From positions 1 to 32,847 of the forward strand of contig CAVYNL010000017.1 in the NCBI GenBank assembly GCA_963769845.1: a DNA stretch of 32,847 nucleotides, given 5' to 3'. Below the pieces are notes generated by a model, which saw only the letters and a program-made list of their open reading frames with translations, was not told the DNA's origin and made no database searches. The translations under genes and the position numbers were made by a program. Shown piece by piece: positions 1-7,717 of the stretch. Source of the stretch: JBGQMW01 sp963769845 (GTDB lineage: Archaea; Thermoproteota; Bathyarchaeia; Bathyarchaeales; Bathycorpusculaceae). The number at the start of each line of letters is the position of its first letter. The stretch's first letter is position 1.

Positions 1-75
1 TAAGTAAAGAGATGCCTTGCAAAATTCGACTGGAGGAGAAAAGAGGACAAGTGCCACGAAAGCGCCAGAGCCCAT
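1..75 (-). CDS. Possible 5' part of an unknown gene, cut by window edge
   Basis: An open frame begins with ATG at 75, 11 bases after the rqcH stop on the same strand, and stays open for 25 codons to the window edge. The first dozen residues (MGSGAFVALVLF) are small and hydrophobic, as in a signal peptide or membrane anchor. No ribosome binding site is obvious and the fragment is too short to identify. It could equally be chance open frame. Confidence 0.2.
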   Translation of the reverse strand, partial: MGSGAFVALVLFSPPVEFCKASLYL

Positions 76-85
76 TAAAACTAGA

Positions 86-2146
86 TTATCGCTTCTCCAA
101 TTCTAGCAGTCTGCCCTTACCGTAGGGGACGAAGTCTCTTATCGTTTCCACAGAGGCTTTCAGCACTTTTTCGCGGGCTTCTTTGCTTACCGTGGATGCG
201 AGCGCGTTGAGGATGCGTCTGAACAGTTCTTTGCCGGCCAAGTCTCCTGGAACGATTACGACATAAGCTTGCGTCTTAGCCTGCGCAGAGGCGACGGGGC
301 CGCCGACGAATTTGACTGAACCGTCAGAGTCCGTGATGAAGCCTATTGCCAGCTTGAGGGGTGTGCCGCGCTGCCAGTTGCGTTCGCCTCGGACTGCGAA
401 TGCGCCGTGGCCGACTGACTCGCCTGATGGGCCGGTTTTGCTGAGCTGGCTGGGTTTGACCCAGTAGACGTCTACAGCGCCGAAGTTTTCGCGCCATCCT
501 CTTGAAAAAGCTGCTGCAAACTCGCCTGCCTCGCGCAGGCACTCTTCTGATGGAGCCTTGCCGTCAGTCTTCACCACTACGAATGGTGCGCCGACGATGT
601 CAGCGTGGAAGACTGCCTCTTCGTGCTGAGTGTGTTTCTTGATGAGGACTTCGTTGGTCACGGCATCTCGTCCGGCCACGACGAGGACTCCGTCTGAGGA
701 GGTGAACCATCTGAATTTTTCGAACCATTCTTTGTGTTTGAACCTGCGTTTCTCGAGTTTCTGGAGCAGTTCAGCTGGCTTGCCTTGTTCCAGAGCTTCT
801 GCTTCGCGGATCTTCTGCCGGGTTTCTTCAAGCTTCTTCCGTGATTCGGATAGGGCCGTTTCAGCGCCCTCGAGTTTCTGTTTGGCCCGCTTGCCCCGTT
901 CGTAATAGGAAGCGGCTGTTTCGTACAGCGTTTTCCTGATGTTCAGGCCGAATCTGAGGCCGTCGACGTACACGTTGACTGTGAGGTTCTTGTCGTCAAA
1001 TGAGTCGAAAGACGACATTGAGCTTTCGGTTTTCTTAGCCATGATCTGGGCAACTATGGCTTTCCATTCTTTTCCCTCGCTCCTGCCCGTGGAGAACTTG
1101 TCCATCAAAGCCTGCAAGTCCGCGATGTGCGCGTAGATCGTGTTGCCAACCTGCTTGTCCTCTTCAGCTTTCGCTTCCGCTTCGCGCAAGACCCTTTCTT
1201 GGTCGGCGACCATGCGTTCAAGTCTTTCCGCTTCTCGTTTGAGTCCTTCGACCACTTCGTCGGAAGCAGCCTGCTCAACCGCTGAAACCCTGACGTAGAA
1301 CTCGTCCAGTGCCTCGTTAAAACTGCTGTAGGACCGCAGCCTGAAGCCTGGACTCTCGTAGCGTTTAAGAAGGAGGGGCAGAACGTCAACGAAGCCGCCG
1401 TTTTCGTTCAAGACCACACAAGGTTCCAGGGCCCCAGTGGTAACACGGGCCAGCAATTGCTGCAACGTGTCAAAGATTCGTGCGACCTCGTTCTCGCTGA
1501 TCGAGGCGCAATGCTTCAGCTTGTCGACGCCTGTCAGTAGCAGCACTTCTTCGGCGTAGACTCCGCCGACGCCTAGCAAGCGGGCAAAAGCCCTGACAAC
1601 CTCGACATCACCAGAGGCTCGCAGCCCAGCGGACAAATCTTCCTTGCTGACTTTGAGCGGGTTCTTGCCGAAAGGCGGCGGAAACCTGAAAGGTTCACCG
1701 CGCACAATGTCCCTGTCACGCATGCGCTTGTAGTACAAGGCCTGCAGGATCTGGCCATCCTCGCTCACGAGGATAATGTTGCCGTCGCCGAAGAACTCGC
1801 AAATGAGCCTCAGAATCCCTGTTTGGGACTTGAAGGAGAGGACTACTACTCTCTCAAACTCGAACTGTTCGATTCCCGTCAGCCAAGCGTTGCGCAAATA
1901 CTTCCGTAGGGCCATGCAGAACGCGGGTGGAGCAGATGGTTTTTCTGACGCGTAAGCGGTGAGGTTAAGCCGTCTTCCAGCTTGTAAGAACAGTTGGAAC
2001 GCGGGCATGTCGGGTTTGTGAAGCTTCAGTAGCAGCGTTTTCTTTTCCGGCTGGTAAACGTTGTTGACGCGGGAGTCAACGATCGTTGTTTTCAACTCGC
2101 GCACGGCCGCAGCCACGTCGAAGCTCGTAAACTCTCTGGGGCGCAA
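86..2146 (-). CDS. rqcH: NFACT-family ribosome rescue factor RqcH (Rqc2/Tae2 homologue)
   Basis: This 686-residue protein belongs to the NFACT family. These proteins bind split 60S/50S subunits carrying a stalled peptidyl-tRNA and, in bacteria and archaea, add C-terminal alanine tails that mark the stalled chain for degradation. Visible parts are an N-terminal NFACT-N domain (about 1-290, starting RPREFTSFDVAA), a long charged coiled coil (about 295-460, rich in E, K, R) and an NFACT-R domain (about 465-590, starting FRWFTSSDGVLVVAGRDA). The start is TTG at 2146, because the conserved family N-terminus begins right there and a TATA-like box lies about 40 bases upstream. Its promoter faces that of the small membrane protein gene at 2242. 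The length fits archaeal members. The family assignment is secure; the tailing activity is inferred from relatives. Confidence 0.9.
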   Translation of the reverse strand: MRPREFTSFDVAAAVRELKTTIVDSRVNNVYQPEKKTLLLKLHKPDMPAFQLFLQAGRRLNLTAYASEKPSAPPAFCMALRKYLRNAWLTGIEQFEFERVVVLSFKSQTGILRLICEFFGDGNIILVSEDGQILQALYYKRMRDRDIVRGEPFRFPPPFGKNPLKVSKEDLSAGLRASGDVEVVRAFARLLGVGGVYAEEVLLLTGVDKLKHCASISENEVARIFDTLQQLLARVTTGALEPCVVLNENGGFVDVLPLLLKRYESPGFRLRSYSSFNEALDEFYVRVSAVEQAASDEVVEGLKREAERLERMVADQERVLREAEAKAEEDKQVGNTIYAHIADLQALMDKFSTGRSEGKEWKAIVAQIMAKKTESSMSSFDSFDDKNLTVNVYVDGLRFGLNIRKTLYETAASYYERGKRAKQKLEGAETALSESRKKLEETRQKIREAEALEQGKPAELLQKLEKRRFKHKEWFEKFRWFTSSDGVLVVAGRDAVTNEVLIKKHTQHEEAVFHADIVGAPFVVVKTDGKAPSEECLREAGEFAAAFSRGWRENFGAVDVYWVKPSQLSKTGPSGESVGHGAFAVRGERNWQRGTPLKLAIGFITDSDGSVKFVGGPVASAQAKTQAYVVIVPGDLAGKELFRRILNALASTVSKEAREKVLKASVETIRDFVPYGKGRLLELEKR

Positions 2147-2184
2147 TAGGATTCACGCTGCCGACGAACATACTAATCCAAAAC

Positions 2185-2194
2185 AGTATAAATA
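2185..2194 (-). promoter_or_regulatory. TATA-like box for rqcH
   Basis: The leftward strand reads TATTTATACT here, about 40 bases before the rqcH TTG start. With the usual archaeal spacing of about 25 bases, transcription would begin near 2163 and leave a leader of under 20 bases. Confidence 0.5.
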
Positions 2195-2200
2195 GGCAGC

Positions 2201-2208
2201 TTTAAATC
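2201..2208 (+). promoter_or_regulatory. TATA-like box for the small membrane protein at 2242
   Basis: TTTAAATC lies about 41 bases before ATG 2242, so transcription would start near 2230. It sits only 7 bases from the box serving rqcH on the other strand, giving a compact divergent promoter. Confidence 0.5.
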
Positions 2209-2241
2209 TGGATTCCCAGTATAGGTTGCAAAGGCGCTAAA

Positions 2242-2550
2242 ATGATGAGACCGTTGGAAACCGTGTACTGGTTGCGGTTCGTTTTCGGCATTCTAGCCGC
2301 GCTCGTCTGCGTGGGTTACGCTGTGGGGACCAATGCCGTTTCTAGCAGCCAGTTTTCGTTAAACGTGTTCCTAAATAGCACGTCGCTCGCGATAATATTC
2401 TACTTGCTCACGTATTATTTCGTAAAGTACAAGTTCAAGCCGTTGGTTCAGAAGCCCCAGAAACTGTTGACTGCCGGAATTGGCATTTACTTTCTTTCAT
2501 GGATAGTGTTCTGGACTCTGTTATACACGATATTAGCTGGAAAGGCTTAG
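2242..2550 (+). CDS. Small three-helix membrane protein of unknown function
   Basis: I do not recognise this 102-residue protein. Three hydrophobic segments (about 11-29, 43-61 and 75-98) predict three membrane helices, with a short lysine-rich loop (VKYKFKP) between helices 2 and 3. ATG codons at 2242 and 2245 are both possible starts, and a TATA-like box at 2201 fits either. The gene stands alone between divergent rqcH and the convergent radA-linked gene, whose stop overlaps its own by about four bases. Codon usage looks like that of its neighbours. Confidence 0.7.
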   Translation: MMRPLETVYWLRFVFGILAALVCVGYAVGTNAVSSSQFSLNVFLNSTSLAIIFYLLTYYFVKYKFKPLVQKPQKLLTAGIGIYFLSWIVFWTLLYTILAGKA

Positions 2551-3009
2551 TCCTCGTCTTTGATGAAGTTTGCCATCGTCGCCTGGCTTTTGTCGGTCTT
2601 TACCGTTTCGAGCGTTTGCTCTTCCGCTGTTCCGTTTGTTGCGTTCGGCACGGTCACGTTGTGTGGGACTTGAATTCTGCTGAAAACGCGCATGCAGTCA
2701 GCCCATGCTGAGAAGAATCCGCGGTCAAAGTCTCCGTGAAGCCTGTTTCTCACGTGGCCCAGAAACTCGCGCCTGTAACTGTGTAGGGAGGGTTTGTCGT
2801 CGAAATCCATTCTTGACAGGAGAATGTATGAGTCGCCGTTTCCTTTTCGGGCGAGGAAGATCCCGTACAGGGCTCGGAAGTAGCCCTCTGTTCCATTCTG
2901 TTTTCTGCATTTTCTGTTTGAGTCTTTCCAGTTCGCGTTCTGCTTCTGTGAACTGTCTGTTGGCTATGAGTTGGAAGAACCTTGTGACCAGTGCGGATGG
3001 AATGGGCAT
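2547..3009 (-). CDS. Uncharacterised protein coupled to radA (one-base frameshift)
   Basis: The ATG at 3009 lies two bases after the radA stop, so the gene is very likely co-translated with radA. The first frame gives about 41 sensible residues (MPIPSALVTRFFQLIANRQF, then a charged helix ending KTEWNRG). It then breaks, and a neighbouring frame continues YFRALYGIFLARKGNG, DFDDKPSLHSYRREFLGHVR and DFDRGFFSAWADCMRVFS to a stop at 2547. Removing one base from the CCC at 2884-2886 joins both parts into about 153 residues. The N-terminal half is an amphipathic helix rich in E, R and K, and the second half is basic and aromatic. I recognise no named family. The radA linkage suggests a recombination or DNA-repair role, but that is inference. 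The frameshift is probably a sequence error. Confidence 0.65.
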
Positions 3010-3011
3010 CG

Positions 3012-4025
3012 TTAACGACCGCGAGGTTTCGTTTTCTCTTCTTCGGAAACGTCCTCTATTCCATTTTCCGTTATTTTAAATATTTCCTCTCCCTCGGGCA
3101 GATATGGACTTGAAACGAGCCTTGCGATGCGAATAGGGCCGTGTGATGCTCTTCTCAGGTAGAGGCGGGTGTGGCTCGTGTGCCCCACGATGTGGCCGCC
3201 GATGGGATGGACTGCGTCGCCGAAGAACACGTCGGGCTTGGCCATGACCTGGTTCGTGACGACTGCGACGGCGTTGAAGGCTCTTGCCAGCCCGATGAGC
3301 TTGTGCATGTGCTTGTTGAGCCTCTGCTGTCTGGGCGCGAGCATCTCCCGGCCTATGTACTCGCTTCTGAAATGGGCTGTCAATGAGTCGACGATTATGA
3401 GTTTGACGTTGTTGGCCTTGATCACTTCGTCAGCGTTCTCAAGCAGGAACATCTGATGGTCAGAAGTGTAGGCCTCTGCGTAGATTATGTTCTTCGCGAC
3501 CTCTTCAGGGTCAAGCCCTAAATGCTTGGACATTGACACGATCCTTTCGGTCCTGAAAGTGTTCTCAGTGTCAACGTACAGGACAGAACCGCCAAGTCCG
3601 CCTCTTTCAGGCGGCAACTGCACGTTCACGCACAGTTGGTGGCAAATCTGACTTTTGCCGCTACCATACTCACCGTAAAACTCGGTGATAGTCTGCGTCT
3701 CCAAGCCGCCGTCAACAAGCTTGTCCACAACTTTACTGCCGGTTGTGAGACGAAGCACGTTCTTTCGTAGCCTAAGAAGCTCATCTGCACGGATGAATGA
3801 GACGCCTATAGATGAACGGGCAATTTCGATAACGGCGTAAGCTTTTTTGTCACTGATGCCAGCGGGCTCCAGTTCGCGTGCGGTTGCCATCGCCAAGGAT
3901 TCGATCGTGTGGTAGCCCATCTCCCTGAGCTTCTGCGCCGTCGCTGGCCCAACGCCCGGCAGGTCTTCCAGAAACTCGTACTTCTTCTTTGCAGGTGCTC
4001 CAATCTCCTCTTCTTCCTCAGCCAC
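3012..4025 (-). CDS. radA: DNA repair and recombination protein RadA
   Basis: RadA is the archaeal RecA/Rad51 recombinase: it forms ATP-dependent filaments on single-stranded DNA and catalyses strand exchange. The 337 residues show a helix-hairpin-helix domain (about 18-60, LPGVGPATAQKLREMGY), the FxxA oligomerisation motif (FIRA, 77-80), Walker A (GEYGSGKS, 118-125) and Walker B (KLIIVDS, 208-214). The DNA-binding loop and the C-terminal VSSPYLPEGE segment typical of RadA are also present. The start is GTG at 4025, with GGAGAGG about 7 bases upstream and a TATA-like box at 4071-4080. An uncharacterised gene follows two bases after the stop, so the two form an operon. Length and motifs are complete. 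Confidence 0.98.
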   Translation of the reverse strand: MAEEEEEIGAPAKKKYEFLEDLPGVGPATAQKLREMGYHTIESLAMATARELEPAGISDKKAYAVIEIARSSIGVSFIRADELLRLRKNVLRLTTGSKVVDKLVDGGLETQTITEFYGEYGSGKSQICHQLCVNVQLPPERGGLGGSVLYVDTENTFRTERIVSMSKHLGLDPEEVAKNIIYAEAYTSDHQMFLLENADEVIKANNVKLIIVDSLTAHFRSEYIGREMLAPRQQRLNKHMHKLIGLARAFNAVAVVTNQVMAKPDVFFGDAVHPIGGHIVGHTSHTRLYLRRASHGPIRIARLVSSPYLPEGEEIFKITENGIEDVSEEEKTKPRGR

Positions 4026-4070
4026 AAACAGCCTCTCCGACTTTCAATTCATACAACAGAACAGTACGCC

Positions 4071-4080
4071 ATATTTAAGA
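4071..4080 (-). promoter_or_regulatory. TATA-like box for radA
   Basis: The leftward strand reads TCTTAAATAT, about 50 bases before the GTG start of radA. It predicts transcription from near 4050 and a leader of about 25 bases that carries the GGAGAGG ribosome binding site. Confidence 0.5.
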
Positions 4081-4192
4081 CACTCGAAGCTCAATAGGCT
4101 TTCTTCTGTGGAGAGACAGGTTAAAGTGAACGAGCGCAGGAGCAATGTGTTGTTCGGTAGGTTTCCTTGTTTTTTGCTCAGGGGTTAAGACA

Positions 4193-4200
4193 AGATATAA
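4193..4200 (+). promoter_or_regulatory. TATA-like box for the fumarase operon
   Basis: AGATATAA lies about 50 bases before the proposed TTG start at 4245. The predicted transcript start near 4223 falls downstream of the ATG-like start at 4167, which therefore cannot be used from this promoter. Confidence 0.5.
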
Positions 4201-4244
4201 GTACGGGATTTTTGCCTAGAGCATGCCAAGAGAGGAAGAGAACT

Positions 4245-5129
4245 TTGGACACAGCAAAGGTTGTGGAGAACGTTGGTTTTAACATTCTGAAGCAGGCGGT
4301 GATCTACTTGCCTGACGATGTTAAGGAAGTGCTGAAGAAAGCTTATGCAGAGGAAACGAGCGAGACGGGAAAGACGCAGCTGAAAGCTATACTGGACAAC
4401 ATCGAGCTTGCGGAGAAGTACAAGGCGCCGGTCTGTCAGGACACTGGAACGATAATATTCTACGTGAAAGCAGGAGCCAAGGCCAAGGACCTGGATAAGG
4501 TTGAGGGTGCGCTGATAAGCGCGACGCGCAGGGCTACGAAGGAAGTTCCTTTGCGTCCGAACGCGGTGGACCCGTTCACAGGCAAGAACAGCGGAGACAA
4601 CACGGGACGGTACTTGCCTTATGTGAACTGGGAGATTGTGCCCGGTGACGGCATAGAGATGACTGTGATGACGAAGGGCGGGGGCTCTGAGAACGTTTGC
4701 GTGGGCGGAATGATCGTTCCAGGCGAGGGAATCAAGGGGCTGAAAAAGTTTGTGATTGACGCTGTTATCAAGGCGGGGGCTCAGCCGTGCCCACCGAACA
4801 TCCTGGGCGTCGCTATGGGAGGCGGGGCTGACATTTCGATGAAGCTTGCGAAGAAGACGCTGCTGAAGCCTTTGACCGAGCATAATCCTGACCCGGAGAT
4901 CGCGAAGCTTGAAAAGGACATTTTTGAGGCAGCTAACATGACTGGCATCGGGCCTATGGGGCTCGGCGGAAAGACCACGGTGTTGGGCGTGCACATCGAC
5001 TATGCTTACAGGCATCCGGCGTCGTTTCCTGCTGCTGTTGCCTTCAACTGTTGGGCATCCAGACGCTCCACGGCACGGATTGGCGCCGATGGGACGGTTG
5101 AGTATTTGACTCATAAGCTTAAGGAGTGA
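4245..5129 (+). CDS. fumA: Class I fumarate hydratase, alpha subunit
   Basis: This is the N-terminal, iron-sulfur half of a two-subunit class I fumarase, which interconverts fumarate and malate. Three cysteines in conserved settings (C64 in PVCQDTG, C152 in GGGSENVCVGG, C182 in AQPCPPN) match the ligands of the oxygen-sensitive 4Fe-4S cluster. I place the start at TTG 4245, giving 294 residues. AGAGGAAG lies 7 bases upstream, family proteins begin about here, and a TATA box at 4193 would exclude the in-frame upstream ATG at 4167. The beta subunit follows after 12 bases. The related L-tartrate dehydratase is an alternative, but the standalone pair in an archaeon favours fumarase. Confidence 0.93.
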   Translation: MDTAKVVENVGFNILKQAVIYLPDDVKEVLKKAYAEETSETGKTQLKAILDNIELAEKYKAPVCQDTGTIIFYVKAGAKAKDLDKVEGALISATRRATKEVPLRPNAVDPFTGKNSGDNTGRYLPYVNWEIVPGDGIEMTVMTKGGGSENVCVGGMIVPGEGIKGLKKFVIDAVIKAGAQPCPPNILGVAMGGGADISMKLAKKTLLKPLTEHNPDPEIAKLEKDIFEAANMTGIGPMGLGGKTTVLGVHIDYAYRHPASFPAAVAFNCWASRRSTARIGADGTVEYLTHKLKE

Positions 5130-5141
5130 GGTGAAAGGAAC

Positions 5142-5748
5142 ATGACGGTTTACAAGTTTAAGACGCCTATGACGGAGGAGCAAGTTCGGAAGCTCAAGGT
5201 GAACGATGTTCTGTACATTACAGGCACTATTGTGACTGCGAGGGACCAGGCACACAGGAGGGCTTTGGAGTTTTTCAAGGAAGGAAAGCCCATTCCGCTG
5301 AGCCTTGAGGGGCTGGCGGTTTTCCACTGCGGGCCAGTCGTTGCTAAGCAGGGCGACAAGTGGATCGCGGTTGCGGCTGGGCCGACGACGAGCACGAGGA
5401 TGGACATTTTTGAGGACGAGTTCATCAAGGACTTCAAGGTCCGGGTCGTGATCGGGAAGGGCGGCATGGGAAAGCGCACCACAGATGCCATGGCGAAGTA
5501 CGGCGCGGTTTACGGTGCGTTCACGGGCGGCGCGGCGGTTCTTGCAGCTAGGGCGATAAAGAACGTCAAGAGCGTGGAGTGGTTTGACCTTGGAATGCCC
5601 GAGGCCATGTGGGTGTTCGAGGTATGAGGAGTTCGGTCCGTTGGCCGTTGCTATCGACTCGCATGGGAACAACCTGTTCACCGACGTCCAGAAGAGTGTT
5701 GAGGAGAGTAAGCAGAGGATCTATCAGAAGCTAGGCATTTCGCCGTAG
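5142..5748 (+). CDS. fumB: Class I fumarate hydratase, beta subunit (one-base frameshift near C-terminus)
   Basis: This is the C-terminal-domain partner of the fumarase alpha subunit, 12 bases downstream in the same operon. Family features include HCGPVV, the GKGGMGKRTTDAM glycine-rich substrate loop and GMPEAMWVFEV. As sequenced, translation stops at 5627 after 161 residues, short for this subunit. One base further on, another frame reads EEFGPLAVAIDSHGNNLFTD and ends at TAG 5746-5748, exactly the expected tail. Removing the extra T near 5624 restores VFEV-EEFGPL and a full 201-residue protein. I take the frameshift to be a sequencing or assembly error. Confidence 0.9.
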
Positions 5749-5757
5749 TTTCATCCC

Positions 5758-5773
5758 ATATTTTTTCTTTATT
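5758..5773 (+). terminator. T-rich transcription stop after the fumarase operon
   Basis: A run of six T followed by CTTT (core 5761-5770) sits 12 bases after the repaired fumB stop. Archaeal RNA polymerase commonly terminates at such T tracts, and the next gene has its own TATA box at 5830. Confidence 0.5.
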
Positions 5774-5829
5774 CGCAGTCTTTCACTTTTTTGATAATGA
5801 GTTTTGATATTGTTTCTTCTGTAGGAAGA

Positions 5830-5837
5830 TTTAATAT
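5830..5837 (+). promoter_or_regulatory. TATA-like box for the three-gene membrane operon
   Basis: TTTAATAT lies 47 bases before ATG 5877 and predicts transcription from about 5860. AGGAATGAT just before the start is a partial match to the archaeal ribosome binding site. Confidence 0.5.
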
Positions 5838-5876
5838 GGCTCTTCTTATTCGATAAATCCTCAGGAATGATAAGCC

Positions 5877-6335
5877 ATGTTCAAACGTTTCCGAGACAAG
5901 ATAGCCTTCTCAGGCATCGCGGTATTGGCGGTAGGAGTAGCTCTTCTGATTTTCACGTTCATAAGCGCCTACGGCTTTCTCACGCAGAGTCTGTCCATTG
6001 TTCCAGCTCAAGACATGGTCTCCACATTCGGCGGAGCCCTTGCACCGTTGATCACAACGTGCATACACGTGATGTACCTAGGAGTCATGGGCTGGATAGG
6101 CTCACTCGTCACGATAAGAGGCGTCACGATCATAGCACACGCTCCACAAGCACCAGCGGCCATTCTTCAGAGGTCTCAGGAACAACCGCAACCGACCACG
6201 AAACTGGAGGACAAAAAGCAGCAGAAAGAACCGGAAAAGACTGAGGACAAACAGGCAGAGCCCGAGATCATCTTCATGCCTCCGGAAGAGGTCGCCGCAC
6301 CAATTTCAGAAGCCAAAGAGAAGAAAGCGAAATAG
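5877..6335 (+). CDS. Two-helix membrane protein with charged cytoplasmic tail, unknown
   Basis: I do not recognise a family. The 152-residue protein has a basic N-terminus (MFKRFRDK), two hydrophobic segments (about 12-35 and 57-85) and a long hydrophilic tail from about 95. The tail is dominated by Q, E, K and P and ends in an alternating charged stretch. This shape suggests two membrane helices with a disordered or partner-binding C-terminal tail. It is the first of three same-strand membrane-protein genes (5877-7619), 44 bases before the next, with a TATA-like box at 5830. A shared role at the envelope is inference. Confidence 0.7.
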   Translation: MFKRFRDKIAFSGIAVLAVGVALLIFTFISAYGFLTQSLSIVPAQDMVSTFGGALAPLITTCIHVMYLGVMGWIGSLVTIRGVTIIAHAPQAPAAILQRSQEQPQPTTKLEDKKQQKEPEKTEDKQAEPEIIFMPPEEVAAPISEAKEKKAK

Positions 6336-6379
6336 TCACGAAACTTTCGCGATTGAGGACATAGGGAAAAGGAGCACTA

Positions 6380-7171
6380 ATGAGTGTAGTAATCAGAACG
6401 ATCGGCATAGCCTCGGCGGTCTTGTGGGTTTTCCTGATCGGCTTTGCGGTTTCTGCGGTCTTCTCTGTGAAGGATTTTCAGTTTGAGTTCGGAGCGATGC
6501 AAACGACTCTAGACTCACAGAATGAGGTGGTGTTTGCGCTTCCCGTGGGTGTCGTAAACAATGGTCTCTACAGCATTTCGGATTTTGTCGTTTCATCGAT
6601 AATGGTGGATGATCAGGGTTTGACGCTTGCGAGTGGGTCCACGTTTGTGCCGTTGATTGGAACGGGGCAGAGTGTGAACACGACGCACGTGATAAGAGTG
6701 AGACTAAGCGACCTGCTGAACGGCAGCACGCGTCTCCTGTTTGATGATGTTGACCTGCGGTTGGCTGAGACTTTCAGCATGAAGGCAGCGGAGCTTATTC
6801 CAGTTCAAGCTTCCTCGAACATGTCGATTCAGTGGGGCGCGCCGCTGTACAACTTTGCTCTGGGGACGCCGCAACTGTCCGAGGAGGCGTCGGGTCACGG
6901 CGGAAGCTCTGTGGGGGTTGTTGTTCCGGTCAGTTTTGAGGATCATGCTTTCTTCGGTTTTAACGGGACTCTGCTGGTGCGCGTCTACAACAACGCGAGC
7001 GTGCTCATCGGGGCGGGGCAGACGTTTTTTGATGTTTCGCAGAAGTCGCCTTTTCGCCAGAAGTTGATGGTTGACGCGGCGATGCAGAACGTGACGTCCA
7101 CTGGGCATTATGAGGTGTTTGTTGAAACGCCCCTGTTCAGTGTTGGACCGTTGGTGTTTCCGTATGCTTGA
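6380..7171 (+). CDS. Membrane-anchored extracytoplasmic protein, unknown
   Basis: The 263-residue protein opens with a single hydrophobic segment (about 8-30, ASAVLWVFLIGFAVSAVFS), followed by a long domain rich in beta-prone residues and several N-x-S/T sites. That is the pattern of an archaeal cell-surface protein held by an N-terminal anchor or signal helix. AAAGGAG six bases before ATG 6380 gives a good ribosome binding site. Its stop overlaps the start of the next gene by eight bases (ATGCTTGA), so the two are translationally coupled. I recognise no named domain. Confidence 0.7.
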   Translation: MSVVIRTIGIASAVLWVFLIGFAVSAVFSVKDFQFEFGAMQTTLDSQNEVVFALPVGVVNNGLYSISDFVVSSIMVDDQGLTLASGSTFVPLIGTGQSVNTTHVIRVRLSDLLNGSTRLLFDDVDLRLAETFSMKAAELIPVQASSNMSIQWGAPLYNFALGTPQLSEEASGHGGSSVGVVVPVSFEDHAFFGFNGTLLVRVYNNASVLIGAGQTFFDVSQKSPFRQKLMVDAAMQNVTSTGHYEVFVETPLFSVGPLVFPYA

Positions 7172-7619
7172 CGAGACAACGAAGAAGGGTTCCGAGAGCG
7201 TTCCAAGGAAGGTCGTGTTTAGGGCTTCGAAGGCAACGATCAAAGGCAGTGTTTTCTACGGGGTGTATTTTGTTCTTTCGCAGTACATGGCGCCGATTTT
7301 TGTTTTGGTTCCGAGTTTTCAGCAGATGCTTGAGGCGTTCGTGATCACTTATGTTGTGCTGCTCGTGGCGGGAGAGTTGATTCGGGGTACGGTTTATCAG
7401 CATTTTCTGAACATGGCCAAGGCGTTGTTTGTTGTTGGTTATCTGATGTTTTCGATGGGTTCGGGAGTCATCAACCTGAGCATGGGCAGCGTTAACATCG
7501 CTGTTGACCTCAGGCTGATTCTGACCTTTGCGGTGCTGTTGAGCCTGCTGGGAGTCGCAAAAGCCGTTATTGAGGCGGTCAACTACATGAGCGAAAAGGC
7601 AGAACCACCCGCTCTCTAG
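7164..7619 (+). CDS. Polytopic membrane protein of unknown function
   Basis: This 151-residue protein has a hydrophilic N-terminus (about 1-24) and then three or four hydrophobic segments (about 30-50, 55-73, 83-103 and 112-135). The start is ATG 7164, overlapping the stop of the preceding gene by eight bases. An alternative in-frame start at 7110 would lie deep inside that gene and add unrelated residues. It is the last gene of the three-gene membrane operon. No family is recognised. Confidence 0.7.
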   Translation: MLDETTKKGSESVPRKVVFRASKATIKGSVFYGVYFVLSQYMAPIFVLVPSFQQMLEAFVITYVVLLVAGELIRGTVYQHFLNMAKALFVVGYLMFSMGSGVINLSMGSVNIAVDLRLILTFAVLLSLLGVAKAVIEAVNYMSEKAEPPAL

Positions 7620-7644
7620 AATCGTCAATCGTGCTGGAGTTTCT

Positions 7645-7662
7645 CGGCGTGCGCGCACGCCG
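7645..7662. promoter_or_regulatory. 18-base perfect GC palindrome between two transcription units
   Basis: CGGCGTGCGCGCACGCCG equals its own reverse complement over all 18 bases with no spacer. It lies 25 bases after the membrane operon and 14 bases before the TATA-like element of the zinc-ribbon gene. It could be an operator for a dimeric regulator or a terminator stem; the sequence alone does not decide. Confidence 0.45.
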
Positions 7663-7675
7663 TTTGCCACGCAAT

Positions 7676-7713
7676 GCTTAAATCGTTCTTCCAAATCACC
7701 TGCCGCGGGTGAT
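7676..7713 (+). promoter_or_regulatory. TATA-like box and GGTGAT ribosome binding site for the zinc-ribbon gene
   Basis: GCTTAAATCG at 7676-7685 predicts transcription from about 7706. GGTGAT at 7708-7713, complementary to the 3' end of archaeal 16S rRNA, stands 4 bases before ATG 7718. This pairing decides that start over the in-frame GTG 7709 and ATG 7712. Confidence 0.5.
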
Positions 7714-7717
7714 GCAT

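Noticed and set aside
4167..4244. Longer N-terminus for the fumarase alpha subunit
   Set aside because: The segment MFFAQGLRQDISTGF is unlike the family, spans the TATA-like box and predicted transcript start, and TTG 4245 has a good ribosome binding site.
4185..5681. 498-codon open frame antisense to the fumarase genes
   Set aside because: It mirrors real fumarase codons on the other strand, is rich in R, H, L and S with no domain, and spans both subunits and their gap.
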